Assembly (NCBI GenBank): GCA_017529085.1
Contig: JAFXOC010000652.1
Span: 1 to 6,639, forward strand
Origin: Selenomonadaceae bacterium
Lineage (GTDB): Bacteria > Bacillota > Negativicutes > Selenomonadales > Selenomonadaceae
DNA length: 6,639 nucleotides
Reading direction: 5' to 3'
Part shown: positions 1-6,639 of the stretch, in pieces
How the letters are laid out: each line of letters starts with the position of its first letter
How positions within the stretch are numbered: position 1 is the stretch's first letter
Notes under the pieces: generated by a model
Told to the model about the DNA's origin: nothing
What the model saw: only the letters and a program-made list of their open reading frames with translations
Database searches by the model: none
Made by a program: the position numbers and the translations under genes

Positions 1-389
1 AGGGGTTCATTTTGACTGTGGATATGACACCCGGTTATATAAATATCGTTATCTACCTGTTGAAAATAAAATGAAGCTAAAAATACATTACTTTCGCCTT
101 TTTCATGAAATTTCATCTTGCAGGTGACAAGACAACTGTCCGCAGATACGCTCGACATTCGGTAAACTTCGCTTGACATTTTAAAAACCGGATTTTCGCG
201 CCAAAACTTTTTGAACCGTTCAGCCAAACTTTCATGATTGTTGATAACGTTAATCGACCCGGGACCTATCCAAGTAAATATGCTCGGATGCAAAAAGAGA
301 AATATCTTGTCGATATTCTTTTCTTCAAAAAACAGATGTATCACTTTACGCGCATTTATCAATGCCTTTTCTTTTAAATATCCATCCAT
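1..389 (-). CDS. SnoaL/NTF2-like sensory domain protein, N-terminal part (runs off left edge)
   Basis: Seen: an open frame of 129 complete codons from ATG at 389 to the window edge with no stop. The protein begins MDGYLKEKALINARKVIHLFF and has a WIGPG motif at residues 40-44. The helix, then 'FLHPSIFTWIGPG', then the short helix around ESLAERFKKFW, then alternating beta strands (SSEVYRMSSVSADSCLVTCKMKF, SNVFLASFYF, DIYITGCHIH) fit an alpha+beta-barrel NTF2/SnoaL-like fold. Family knowledge: this variant often forms the N-terminal input domain of bacterial signalling proteins, followed by an output such as GGDEF, LytTR, histidine kinase or SpoIIE. The output here, if any, lies beyond the edge. 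Start choice: the frame has a stop immediately upstream (the TGA of the preceding phosphatase gene, 411-413) and ATG 389 is the only start before residue 71. The ribosome site is weak (GGAAAC about 14 nt upstream), so translation may depend on coupling to the preceding gene, which ends 21 nt away. Its ligand cannot be told from the sequence. Confidence 0.72.
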   Translation of the reverse strand, partial: MDGYLKEKALINARKVIHLFFEEKNIDKIFLFLHPSIFTWIGPGSINVINNHESLAERFKKFWRENPVFKMSSEVYRMSSVSADSCLVTCKMKFHEKGESNVFLASFYFQQVDNDIYITGCHIHSQNEP

Positions 390-410
390 AAATATCTTGT
401 TCTGTTTCCG

Positions 411-2666
411 TCAATGAACGGCAAAACGCATGGTCAACATGGTTATATCATCGGATTGTTCGGCGGATTTTACGAATTTAGCCAAAGAATCGTCTACACC
501 TTTTACAAGAGCGCTGAGTTTACATCTATGATCTATATTGTTTAAACAATCTTCAAGACGCTTCTCGCCGTATTGGTTCAAATGTTCGTCCATAGCTTCG
601 GTCACGCCGTCGGTGTAAAGATATACGATGTCGCCGTAACCAAGTTTTGTTTCCTGCTGAACAAAATCCACATCTTCCATAATTCCAAGGACGCAGTTTT
701 GCTCCACTTCAAGCCATTTAAACTTCTCTTCATCGTTTTTATAGACCAAAGGAGGATTGTGACCTCCGTTGACATAAGTCATAACGCCGGTTTCAAGATC
801 TACCATAGCTAAAAATACAGTAACGAACATCAGTTCATCATTGTTTTGACAAAGTTTTTGATTGGCAAACTTCATGGCGGAGGCTAAATCGTAAGAGCCT
901 TGAGACATTAGAACCGAATCTTTTAAGGTGGATTTGCTGTTAGCCATAAAGAGAGCCGCGCCTATGCCTTTTCCGGATACGTCCGCCATAGTAAGCGCCA
1001 AATGCGTCTTATCTATGAAATAAAAATCGTAAAAATCGCCGCCAACGTACTTTGCCGCTCGCATTGAACCGTATATTTCTATATCGTCGCGCCCAAGCTC
1101 AAAGTCGTGAGGAAGCAAACTCTGCTGAATGTTAGAGGCGGCGCTAAGTTCCGTAGCTATACGTTCGCGTTCCGACGTGACGCGCTCTAAACGCCTCGTA
1201 TAATTCTTCAAATTATCCGTCATATCGTTGAAACAATTTGCCAATTTTTTCAGTTCATCGTTGTCTGAAAGGTTGTCATTATCGGAGAGTTCTATTTTTT
1301 TATCCAGGTTGCCGGCTGAGATTTCATTTACGCCTGCGGTTAATACACTTAACCGCTCTGTTAAGTTATTGGCAATTTTTTTACCGACAATAGGAACGTA
1401 TAACATTATGGCTGCAATTATTCCAATCATAGCCAATAACAGAAACTCCACGGATCTATTCATATCGTCGATAAAGTCGTCGGTCACTTTATTGATAATA
1501 TTGTCGGTTTTCGTTTCAGATTCTACAACCTCGCTCTCCGCCCTTAATATGCCCACACTCCAGCCGATAGTGTTCGGAATTGGCGCATACGAAAGATAAT
1601 AATTCTTCCCGTCTATATTAATACGCTCTACCCCTTGTTCTCCATCCGTCATCTTCTTTGCGACATTGGCGATTTCTTTATTCTCGTGATTGAGCAAACT
1701 CGAATCACTCGCGTACGCCTTACCTTCCTTTTCTGCTTCATAAAATTTAGTTCGGCTCGCGTATTCGTCGAAACTAACCTTAAAAATTCCCGCTTTGTGG
1801 GGGCTTACGATAACATGACCGGCGCTATTTAATACAAAACCAAAACCATTCGTCCAATTTTTAATAGTATGTTGAACAAGCTCGTAAATTTTATCCGAAG
1901 GAATGTCTACGGCGACTGTTCCGGCTATTTCACCGTTAGGCGCGTAATAAGGAGCGGCTACCGTCATAATAGGTTTACCCGTGTATATATCAGGATAAAG
2001 ATCGCTGGCAACGGGTCTTTTATCTTCCAGTACCTTTTTGTACCAAGGGCGCAATCGAAAATCAACATTAGTGATAATGTCCTCTTCTGCGCTACTGTAA
2101 ACGCCATTTCTATCAACCGCTATCTGGTAGCCTTTATTCGAACAGATATAAATAGAACTGACATTTTTGTCGCCCCTTACAAGTTCTCTCATAAAATCCA
2201 CGGCATTTGCCAACAAGCCGATTTCTTCACGATTAGCTTCTAAGTCGTACCCTCTTGTATACAGCAAACGCGCCGTGATTACGTCATCGTTTTCCCTATA
2301 AAAAGAAGCCTCGCTTCTTAGCTTATAATTTTCCGGATTTTGCAAAAAACGATGTAACTGATCCGCCACTCTCTCAGCATACCAAAGATAATCATCCGAA
2401 AACCTTAGCCCCATCATGGAGGCGCGATCCAAAGTTATTTCCTGCATTTCATCAATTAAATTTTCCCTTAACGTCTTGGTGGTTTTTTCTATAGCTATGT
2501 CTCCAAGCTCGTTGCCAATATCTTCGGCATCAGACTTTAAAGTCATAATGCCCCCGAACGACACTATTCCGGAGGTCAAGAGCGTCAACATGCAGATACT
2601 TATCAGCCCTGTCAACAACTGCTTTCTTACGCTTAACTTCTCAAACCTTGTTTTCAAAAAATTCAT
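411..2666 (-). CDS. dCache-HAMP-SpoIIE/RsbU-family PP2C phosphatase, downstream paralogue
   Basis: A 751-residue inner-membrane receptor phosphatase. Seen, in order: short basic cytoplasmic N-terminus; TM1 about 16-41; extracytoplasmic region about 42-405 with a double-Cache core carrying RPWY (206-209), YPD (224-226) and VAVDI with D254; TM2 about 407-427; HAMP about 428-488; short coiled coil about 485-515; QQSLLP linker (514-519); PP2C phosphatase about 520-751. Candidate metal-binding acidic residues are all present: D544 (GGDFYD), D562 (ADVSGKG), D686 (YTDG), D739/D740 (SDDIT), plus the NGGHNPP loop (634-640). Known for the family: Mn/Mg-dependent dephosphorylation of serine or threonine on STAS-domain antagonists, freeing a sigma factor or other output. 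Inferred: ligand binding at the Cache domain is relayed through HAMP and coiled coil to a dimeric phosphatase. Start choice: ATG 2666 has AGGGAGG seven nt upstream and puts TM1 near the N-terminus; the longer frame from 2744 overlaps the upstream gene by 65 nt and adds a non-homologous 26-residue tail. The HAMP connector has a six-residue insertion relative to its neighbour. Confidence 0.93.
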   Translation of the reverse strand: MNFLKTRFEKLSVRKQLLTGLISICMLTLLTSGIVSFGGIMTLKSDAEDIGNELGDIAIEKTTKTLRENLIDEMQEITLDRASMMGLRFSDDYLWYAERVADQLHRFLQNPENYKLRSEASFYRENDDVITARLLYTRGYDLEANREEIGLLANAVDFMRELVRGDKNVSSIYICSNKGYQIAVDRNGVYSSAEEDIITNVDFRLRPWYKKVLEDKRPVASDLYPDIYTGKPIMTVAAPYYAPNGEIAGTVAVDIPSDKIYELVQHTIKNWTNGFGFVLNSAGHVIVSPHKAGIFKVSFDEYASRTKFYEAEKEGKAYASDSSLLNHENKEIANVAKKMTDGEQGVERINIDGKNYYLSYAPIPNTIGWSVGILRAESEVVESETKTDNIINKVTDDFIDDMNRSVEFLLLAMIGIIAAIMLYVPIVGKKIANNLTERLSVLTAGVNEISAGNLDKKIELSDNDNLSDNDELKKLANCFNDMTDNLKNYTRRLERVTSERERIATELSAASNIQQSLLPHDFELGRDDIEIYGSMRAAKYVGGDFYDFYFIDKTHLALTMADVSGKGIGAALFMANSKSTLKDSVLMSQGSYDLASAMKFANQKLCQNNDELMFVTVFLAMVDLETGVMTYVNGGHNPPLVYKNDEEKFKWLEVEQNCVLGIMEDVDFVQQETKLGYGDIVYLYTDGVTEAMDEHLNQYGEKRLEDCLNNIDHRCKLSALVKGVDDSLAKFVKSAEQSDDITMLTMRFAVH

Positions 2667-2673
2667 CAATACG

Positions 2674-2680
2674 CCTCCCT
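2674..2680 (-). promoter_or_regulatory. Shine-Dalgarno fixing the start of the downstream phosphatase
   Basis: The minus strand reads TAA GGGAGG CGTATTG ATG: the last A of the upstream gene's stop codon is the first base of the AGGGAGG ribosome site, with seven nt to ATG 2666. The site supports the 751-residue start and indicates translation of the two phosphatases in close succession on one mRNA. Confidence 0.85.
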
Positions 2681-4917
2681 TACATTCCGACAAATCGCAC
2701 GGCAAGCATGGTAATGTCGTCGGATTGGTCGGCGTCTCCAACATGAGCAGATAGGGATAAATTTATGCTTTCAAGAATGGATTTAAGGTCTTTTTGAGGG
2801 TCTAAACCATTTAAGCAATCTTCAAGTCTTTGCTCGCCGTATTGCTCCTTATCCTTGTTCATAGCCTCGGTAACGCCGTCGGTATAAAGGTAAATAATAT
2901 CGCCGGCGTTTACTTTAATTTCTTGTTGCTTAAACAGAACGTCTTCCATAAGACCGAGCACACAATTCGGTTCGGTTTCAAACCATTTGAACTTGTCCTC
3001 GTTTTTGCGATAAATCAAGGGCGGATTGTGACCTCCGTTGACATAGACCAATTTCCCCGTTTCAAGGTTTAAAAGCGCGACAAATACCGTTACGAACATC
3101 GCTTCATCGTTGCCGCAACAAAGTTTTTTATTGACCTCCGTCATTACTGCGGCAATGTCATCGCCATCCATTTTTAACGCAATATCTTTAAGCACGGACT
3201 TACTGTTTGCCATAAAGAGAGCTGCGCCAACGCCTTTTCCCGATACGTCCGCTATAGAAAACATCAAGCGTTTGTCATCTATAAAGTAAAATCCGTAAAA
3301 ATCCCCGCCGACAACCTTTGCCGCTTGCATTGAAGCGTATATTTCCACATCGTTTCTTCCAATGTTAAAATCATGGCGGAGCATACTTTGCTGAATACTT
3401 GCGGCAACTTTCATTTCAGTTTCAATATGCTGTTTTTCGGATATTGCTTGCTCCAAGTTTGAAATATGGGCGTTTAAAGACTTTGTCATACCGTTGAAAC
3501 ATTCCGCCAAATGTTTCAATTCATTATCCGCCCGAAGCTCTATTTGTTTATCAAAATTCCCCTCTGAAATCTCGTTTACGCCTTTAGTTAATACATTTAG
3601 CTGATCCGTAAAATCATCCGTTATTTTCTTCCCGATTTTATATGACAATAAAGTAGCCAAAACAAGTATTACCAACAACGTAAGCATGGTGAACAAAATT
3701 GAACGTTGTATTTTATGAACGGAATTTTTGGTTATTTCATCAATAAAAACTCCGTTGCTTATTTCGGATTCAAGCGCGTCGTCTTCTTCGAGCAACATCC
3801 CGAAGCTCCATCCTTCGCTGCCTTTGATTGGCGTATAAGAAAGAAAATAATTTTTACCGTCGATAGAAATTAAACTAATGCCCGTTTCCCCTGCAAGCAT
3901 TTTTTTCACGACTTCTACAAGCTCTAAGTTTTCGTTCTCTAATAAACTCGGACGATACTGAAACTCTACCTCTGCGTTTCTTCCGTCATCCGTTAATTGC
4001 TTGCTCAATTCCTTGTTATAGCTAACGCTAAACACTCCCTCTTGCTTAGGGGAAAATACAACGTACCCTTTATCGTTTAATATAAAACCGAATCCGGTTT
4101 TTTTCATTTTTATACGCTCTATTTGCTCTTGTATTGCAGATAGAGTATAATCCACACAAATTACGCCGGCTATATCTCCATCCTTATCGTAGTATGGAAT
4201 GGATGCGGAAATTACATCCTCGCCAATGGTATACACGCTTGAATACACATTGGATAAAACCACCTTACGACTTGCTATTGCGTCCTTATACCATGGTCTT
4301 TCATAATAATTGAAAGGCAGGACATTATTATTTTCATCTACATACAAACTGTAATCGCGCTTACAGAGAATGCCAAAACCGTTTACGGAATAACAGTATA
4401 TGCCTTTTACATATCCCATTTCATCCATAAAAACGTCTTTCATCCAATCCTGCAAATTAGCCATCAACGCTACTTCTCCCGCATATTTATCCACACTTTT
4501 GACCTGCGCCAAACGCAATACGGGAGTTTTGCTTTTTGCGTTGTCTGCGCTAAGTATAGGAATACTGCGCAGTTGATAATCTTCCGGGTGCTGAAGAATT
4601 CTTGTCATTTCAGACGACAGTAACTCTGCGCACCAAACATAATTCCCGGTTATAAGCCAACGCATCATTTCCGCTCGTTCTTCCGTCATTCTTTGCATTG
4701 CGGTGGTTACGCCGTCATTTAATACTTTTCCGCTGGTTTCCCTTGCAAAAGTACCTATCTTTGACCCCATATTTACCGCCGCGCTATTTAACCTTATTAT
4801 GCCGCCTATAAATACCAGCGTAGATATCAAAAGCGTTATTAAACTGCAAGCTATCAGAGATACTAATATTTGTTTTTTTATGCCCCATTCCTTAAATGCT
4901 TTACTTACTTTTTTCAC
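2680..4917 (-). CDS. dCache-HAMP-SpoIIE/RsbU-family PP2C phosphatase, upstream paralogue
   Basis: A 745-residue membrane receptor phosphatase with the same architecture as the gene that follows it. Seen: TM1 about 16-41; extracytoplasmic dCache about 42-404 with RPWY (207-210), YSS (225-227) and VDY with D256; TM2 about 406-428; HAMP about 429-483; coiled coil about 480-508; PP2C about 515-745. Predicted metal-ligand aspartates remain: D539 (GGDFYG), D557 (ADVSGKG), D680 (YTDG), D733/D734 (SDDIT), and NGGHNPP is intact, so the enzyme should be active. Differences from its neighbour and the family pattern: the linker reads QQSMLRHD instead of QQSLLPHD, the GGDFYD motif ends in Gly (G542), and the Cache YxD is YxS. 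Known family role: dephosphorylation of STAS-domain anti-sigma antagonists; the actual substrate is not in view. The start is GTG at 4917, with AGG seven nt upstream; the nearby ATG (GATGGA) is out of frame and hits a stop at once, and the next internal Met falls after TM1. It stops 13 nt before the next gene's ATG. Confidence 0.92.
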   Translation of the reverse strand: MKKVSKAFKEWGIKKQILVSLIACSLITLLISTLVFIGGIIRLNSAAVNMGSKIGTFARETSGKVLNDGVTTAMQRMTEERAEMMRWLITGNYVWCAELLSSEMTRILQHPEDYQLRSIPILSADNAKSKTPVLRLAQVKSVDKYAGEVALMANLQDWMKDVFMDEMGYVKGIYCYSVNGFGILCKRDYSLYVDENNNVLPFNYYERPWYKDAIASRKVVLSNVYSSVYTIGEDVISASIPYYDKDGDIAGVICVDYTLSAIQEQIERIKMKKTGFGFILNDKGYVVFSPKQEGVFSVSYNKELSKQLTDDGRNAEVEFQYRPSLLENENLELVEVVKKMLAGETGISLISIDGKNYFLSYTPIKGSEGWSFGMLLEEDDALESEISNGVFIDEITKNSVHKIQRSILFTMLTLLVILVLATLLSYKIGKKITDDFTDQLNVLTKGVNEISEGNFDKQIELRADNELKHLAECFNGMTKSLNAHISNLEQAISEKQHIETEMKVAASIQQSMLRHDFNIGRNDVEIYASMQAAKVVGGDFYGFYFIDDKRLMFSIADVSGKGVGAALFMANSKSVLKDIALKMDGDDIAAVMTEVNKKLCCGNDEAMFVTVFVALLNLETGKLVYVNGGHNPPLIYRKNEDKFKWFETEPNCVLGLMEDVLFKQQEIKVNAGDIIYLYTDGVTEAMNKDKEQYGEQRLEDCLNGLDPQKDLKSILESINLSLSAHVGDADQSDDITMLAVRFVGM

Positions 4918-4927
4918 TCCATCACCT
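4918..4927 (-). promoter_or_regulatory. Shine-Dalgarno for the GTG start of the upstream phosphatase
   Basis: The minus strand reads AGGTGATGGA then GTG. AGGTGAT is complementary to the 16S rRNA tail, and AGG sits seven nt before the GTG, the same spacing as in the downstream paralogue. It supports the non-ATG start at 4917. Confidence 0.65.
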
Positions 4928-4962
4928 ACTTTAACGCCTTTGATAATAATTTAAATGTGGGT

Positions 4963-4977
4963 CAAGGGTAGCCCTTG
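4963..4977 (-). other. Short perfect hairpin between the RND and phosphatase genes
   Basis: Seen: CAAGGG-TAG-CCCTTG, a six-base-pair perfect inverted repeat with a 3-nt loop, three nt from the larger hairpin at 4981-5007. The minus-strand RNA downstream is ACCCACAUUUAAAUUAUUAU, AU-rich but without a real U-run. It may be part of a compound terminator or RNA-stabilising element, or half of a dispersed intergenic palindrome. It lies about 46 nt before the phosphatase start, so it could also affect that gene's leader. Confidence 0.45.
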
Positions 4978-4980
4978 CGG

Positions 4981-5007
4981 GGTAATTGGGGCAAAGCCCC
5001 AATTACC
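4981..5007 (-). terminator. Strong hairpin abutting the RND stop codon (terminator or mRNA 3'-end stabiliser)
   Basis: Seen: GGTAATTGGGGC, a 3-nt loop, then GCCCCAATTACC; a perfect 12-bp stem that begins at the base right after the RND gene's TGA. No U-tract follows on the minus strand (next bases CCGCAAGGG), nor on the plus strand, so a standard intrinsic terminator is not shown. The stem would still be stable enough to block 3' exonucleases or slow polymerase. Inferred: it separates RND expression from the phosphatase genes. A dispersed palindromic repeat copy is the main alternative. Confidence 0.5.
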
Positions 5008-6639
5008 TCAAGAGCGTTTAAATTTTGAAACTAAAAATTCAACAATAACGAAAAATACGGGGATAAGGAAAATGCCAACAGCGGTAGCAAACAACATACC
5101 GCCGACGACAGCGGTGCCCATGCCGTTACGAGCCGCCGCGCCCGCACCCGATGCAAGAGCCAACGGCAAACAACCTATTATAAAGGCGAGAGACGTCATA
5201 AGAATAGGACGAAGTCTTTGACTTGCCGCTTCTATAGCGGCTTTTTTTGCGTCCATACCGTTATCTCTGCGAACTTTAGCAAATTCTACGATTAAGATTG
5301 CATTCTTCGCTGCAAGACCTATTATCATAATAACGCCTATTTGCATATAGATACTGTTCATAAGCCCCATATTCGGCGAACCTGAAAGGGCTGAAGATAT
5401 GAAGAGTACGTATTGCACGAAAAACGCGCCGAAAATTCCCGTAGGAACTGCAAGGAGTACGGCAAAAGGTACGCTCCAACTCTCGTAAAGAGCCGCAAGG
5501 CATAAGAACACAAAGACGAGAGCAAGCCCCATTACTTGAAGGGTGGAACCCGAAGCCTTCTTTTCCTCGCGAGATTGACCGGACCATTCGACTGAAAATC
5601 CTGCGGGAGCAGTTTCTGCAACTACTTCTTCCATTGCTTGTATCGCTTGACCTGAACTATAACCGCTCGCGGTATTGCCTTGGATTTTTACCGTCCTGAC
5701 GCCGTTAAAACGAGATATACCGGAGGAGGACGTTGCGGTTCTGGAATTAAGCAAACTGTTTAAAGGAACCATCCCGCCGCTTGTGTTTCGCACATAAGTG
5801 TAACGCAAAGCCTCCGCCTCATTACGGTACTGCGCATCCGCTTGAAGCATTATCTTATAGCTTTTTCCGAATTGAATAAAATCGCCTATTTGACTGCCGC
5901 CGTAATTCACTTGAAGAGCCGTATACACATCGGAAAAATTCACGCCCAGCTGCTTTGCTTTTTGACGGTCAATCTCAAATTCGCAAATAGGAGAAAAAGC
6001 CGAAAAAGTGGTTCGCACTCTGGCAAGTTCCGGTCTGTTTCCTGCCGCTTCTATTATGTCTTTCGCTATTTTGTCAAGTTCCTCGTCGCTGCGGCCGGTC
6101 ATATCAAGAAGTTCCATACTCCAGCCGCCGACCATTCCAAGTCCCGGCAAAGCGGGCATGGTAAACGCCATAATCTTTGCTTCGGGATGTTTTGGTCCCA
6201 TTTGATTTATCCGTCTTACTATCGAATTAACGGCAAGCTCCTTTGTAGTGCGTTCACTCCATGGTTTTAAACCTACGAAAAAAGTTCCGCCGCTGGATTT
6301 TATGCCGCCGCTTAATGCGTCATAACCCGCTATTCGCATTATTTTTGTAACGCCGTCTATGGTCTTTAAATCTTCATTGACAGCGTCCATAGCTTCATAA
6401 GTACGATTAAGGGAAGTGCCTTCGGGCAACGTTACGGACACTATGGCAAAACCTTGATCTTCGTTCGGAACGAAAGTTGCGGGAAGCAGTTTGTAAAAAA
6501 CCCCCATCAGGACGCAAATAACAAGAAGCATTGCCGCGCCTATTTTAAGATGTCCCACAAGCCAACCTACCATTCCCGTATAACGGGCTTGGGAACGATC
6601 GAACCAATTGTTAAACGCCGTGAAGAATCTGTCGAGAAT
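5008..6639 (-). CDS. RND multidrug efflux transporter, HAE1/AcrB-MexB family, C-terminal half (5' end beyond right edge)
   Basis: Proton-driven inner-membrane pump subunit that would work with a periplasmic adaptor and an outer-membrane channel. Seen: 543 codons ending in TGA at 5008; the frame stays open to the right edge through ILDRFFTAFNNWF, so Met at 6573 is internal. Length and content match AcrB from about residue 507 on (AcrB is 1049 residues). In visible numbering: TM7 about 31-51; the PNEDQG entry to the second periplasmic porter region (58-63); FFVGLKPWSER (120-130); porter and funnel segments to about 360; TM8-TM12 about 365-540 with AALYESWSVPF, LAAKNAILIVEFAK (K445, matching AcrB K940 of the proton relay) and LRPILMTSLAF. 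The TM9-TM10 loop (ISSALSGSPNMGLMNSIYM) is about 12 residues longer than I recall for E. coli AcrB. No frameshift is visible. Adaptor and outer-membrane genes are not in view; the adaptor gene is usually upstream, here off the right side. Substrates cannot be predicted. Confidence 0.95.
   Translation of the reverse strand: MLDRFFTAFNNWFDRSQARYTGMVGWLVGHLKIGAAMLLVICVLMGVFYKLLPATFVPNEDQGFAIVSVTLPEGTSLNRTYEAMDAVNEDLKTIDGVTKIMRIAGYDALSGGIKSSGGTFFVGLKPWSERTTKELAVNSIVRRINQMGPKHPEAKIMAFTMPALPGLGMVGGWSMELLDMTGRSDEELDKIAKDIIEAAGNRPELARVRTTFSAFSPICEFEIDRQKAKQLGVNFSDVYTALQVNYGGSQIGDFIQFGKSYKIMLQADAQYRNEAEALRYTYVRNTSGGMVPLNSLLNSRTATSSSGISRFNGVRTVKIQGNTASGYSSGQAIQAMEEVVAETAPAGFSVEWSGQSREEKKASGSTLQVMGLALVFVFLCLAALYESWSVPFAVLLAVPTGIFGAFFVQYVLFISSALSGSPNMGLMNSIYMQIGVIMIIGLAAKNAILIVEFAKVRRDNGMDAKKAAIEAASQRLRPILMTSLAFIIGCLPLALASGAGAAARNGMGTAVVGGMLFATAVGIFLIPVFFVIVEFLVSKFKRS

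Noticed and set aside
573..2754. Several plus-strand open frames of 65-124 codons opposite the downstream phosphatase
   Set aside because: They lie entirely antisense to a well-supported conserved coding sequence, show no domain-like composition and have no convincing ribosome sites; they are frame shadows.
754..3045. Identical 23-nt stretch in both phosphatase genes as a possible recombination or regulatory site
   Set aside because: It encodes the conserved YVNGGHNP catalytic loop in both proteins, so shared ancestry and protein constraint explain it.
4943..4965. Possible sigma-70-like promoter on the minus strand before the phosphatases: TTGACC (4960-4965) and TATTAT (4943-4948)
   Set aside because: The spacer is only 11 nt and no other pair of boxes at 16-18 nt fits, so this looks like chance in AT-rich leader sequence. 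The real promoter may be of another sigma class or lie upstream of the RND gene.
2830..5221. Plus-strand open frames opposite the upstream phosphatase and the RND C-terminus, including one starting in the hairpin gap (4955)
   Set aside because: The residues mirror the opposite-strand gene and the frame from 4955 is low-complexity Ala/Pro-rich antisense to transmembrane codons. No support for a gene.
5276..5587. 103-codon minus-strand open frame inside the RND gene in another frame
   Set aside because: The overlapping frame encodes clear AcrB-family transmembrane helices TM8-TM10 without interruption, so this one is a shadow and not evidence of a frameshift.
6571..6573. Met at 6573 as the start of a short half-size RND protein
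   Set aside because: The frame remains open to the window edge and the 22 upstream residues (ILDRFFTAFNNWF...) match the family, so the gene is cut by the window rather than being a natural half-transporter.

Overview
All recognisable genes in this window read leftward on the minus strand and fill nearly all of it. In transcription order (right to left) they are: the C-terminal half of an AcrB/MexB-type RND efflux transporter running off the right edge; a 90-bp gap holding two perfect hairpins; two tandem paralogous membrane receptors, each dCache-HAMP-coiled coil-SpoIIE/RsbU-type PP2C phosphatase; and the N-terminal part of a protein with an NTF2/SnoaL-like fold, cut off by the left edge.

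The organism is a bacterium with a double-membrane envelope, since a tripartite HAE1-type RND pump works across two membranes. It appears moderately AT-rich. Stand-alone SpoIIE phosphatases with Cache sensors and WIGPG-type SnoaL-like domains are, from general knowledge, common in didermic Firmicutes (Negativicutes), Synergistota, Spirochaetes and some Deltaproteobacteria. The sequence does not decide among these.

The two phosphatases form a tight unit. The upstream one starts at a GTG (4917) and stops at 2680. The downstream one has a strong Shine-Dalgarno directly after that stop and starts at ATG 2666, not at the longer overlapping ORF start at 2744. The SnoaL-like gene starts 21 nt after the second phosphatase stops, so the three probably share a transcript. 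Each receptor would sense a small molecule outside the inner membrane and control a cytoplasmic serine/threonine phosphatase, whose usual targets are phosphorylated STAS-domain anti-sigma antagonists in partner-switching pathways. No STAS protein, anti-sigma kinase or sigma factor lies in the window.

The paralogues are very alike in the catalytic domain but differ at Cache positions resembling the amino-acid-binding motif and at two conserved positions around the catalytic core. This suggests different ligands and perhaps different outputs. I see no mobile element, CRISPR array, tRNA or rRNA, and no clearly new system; the points of most interest are the diverged tandem receptors and the paired hairpins behind the efflux gene.
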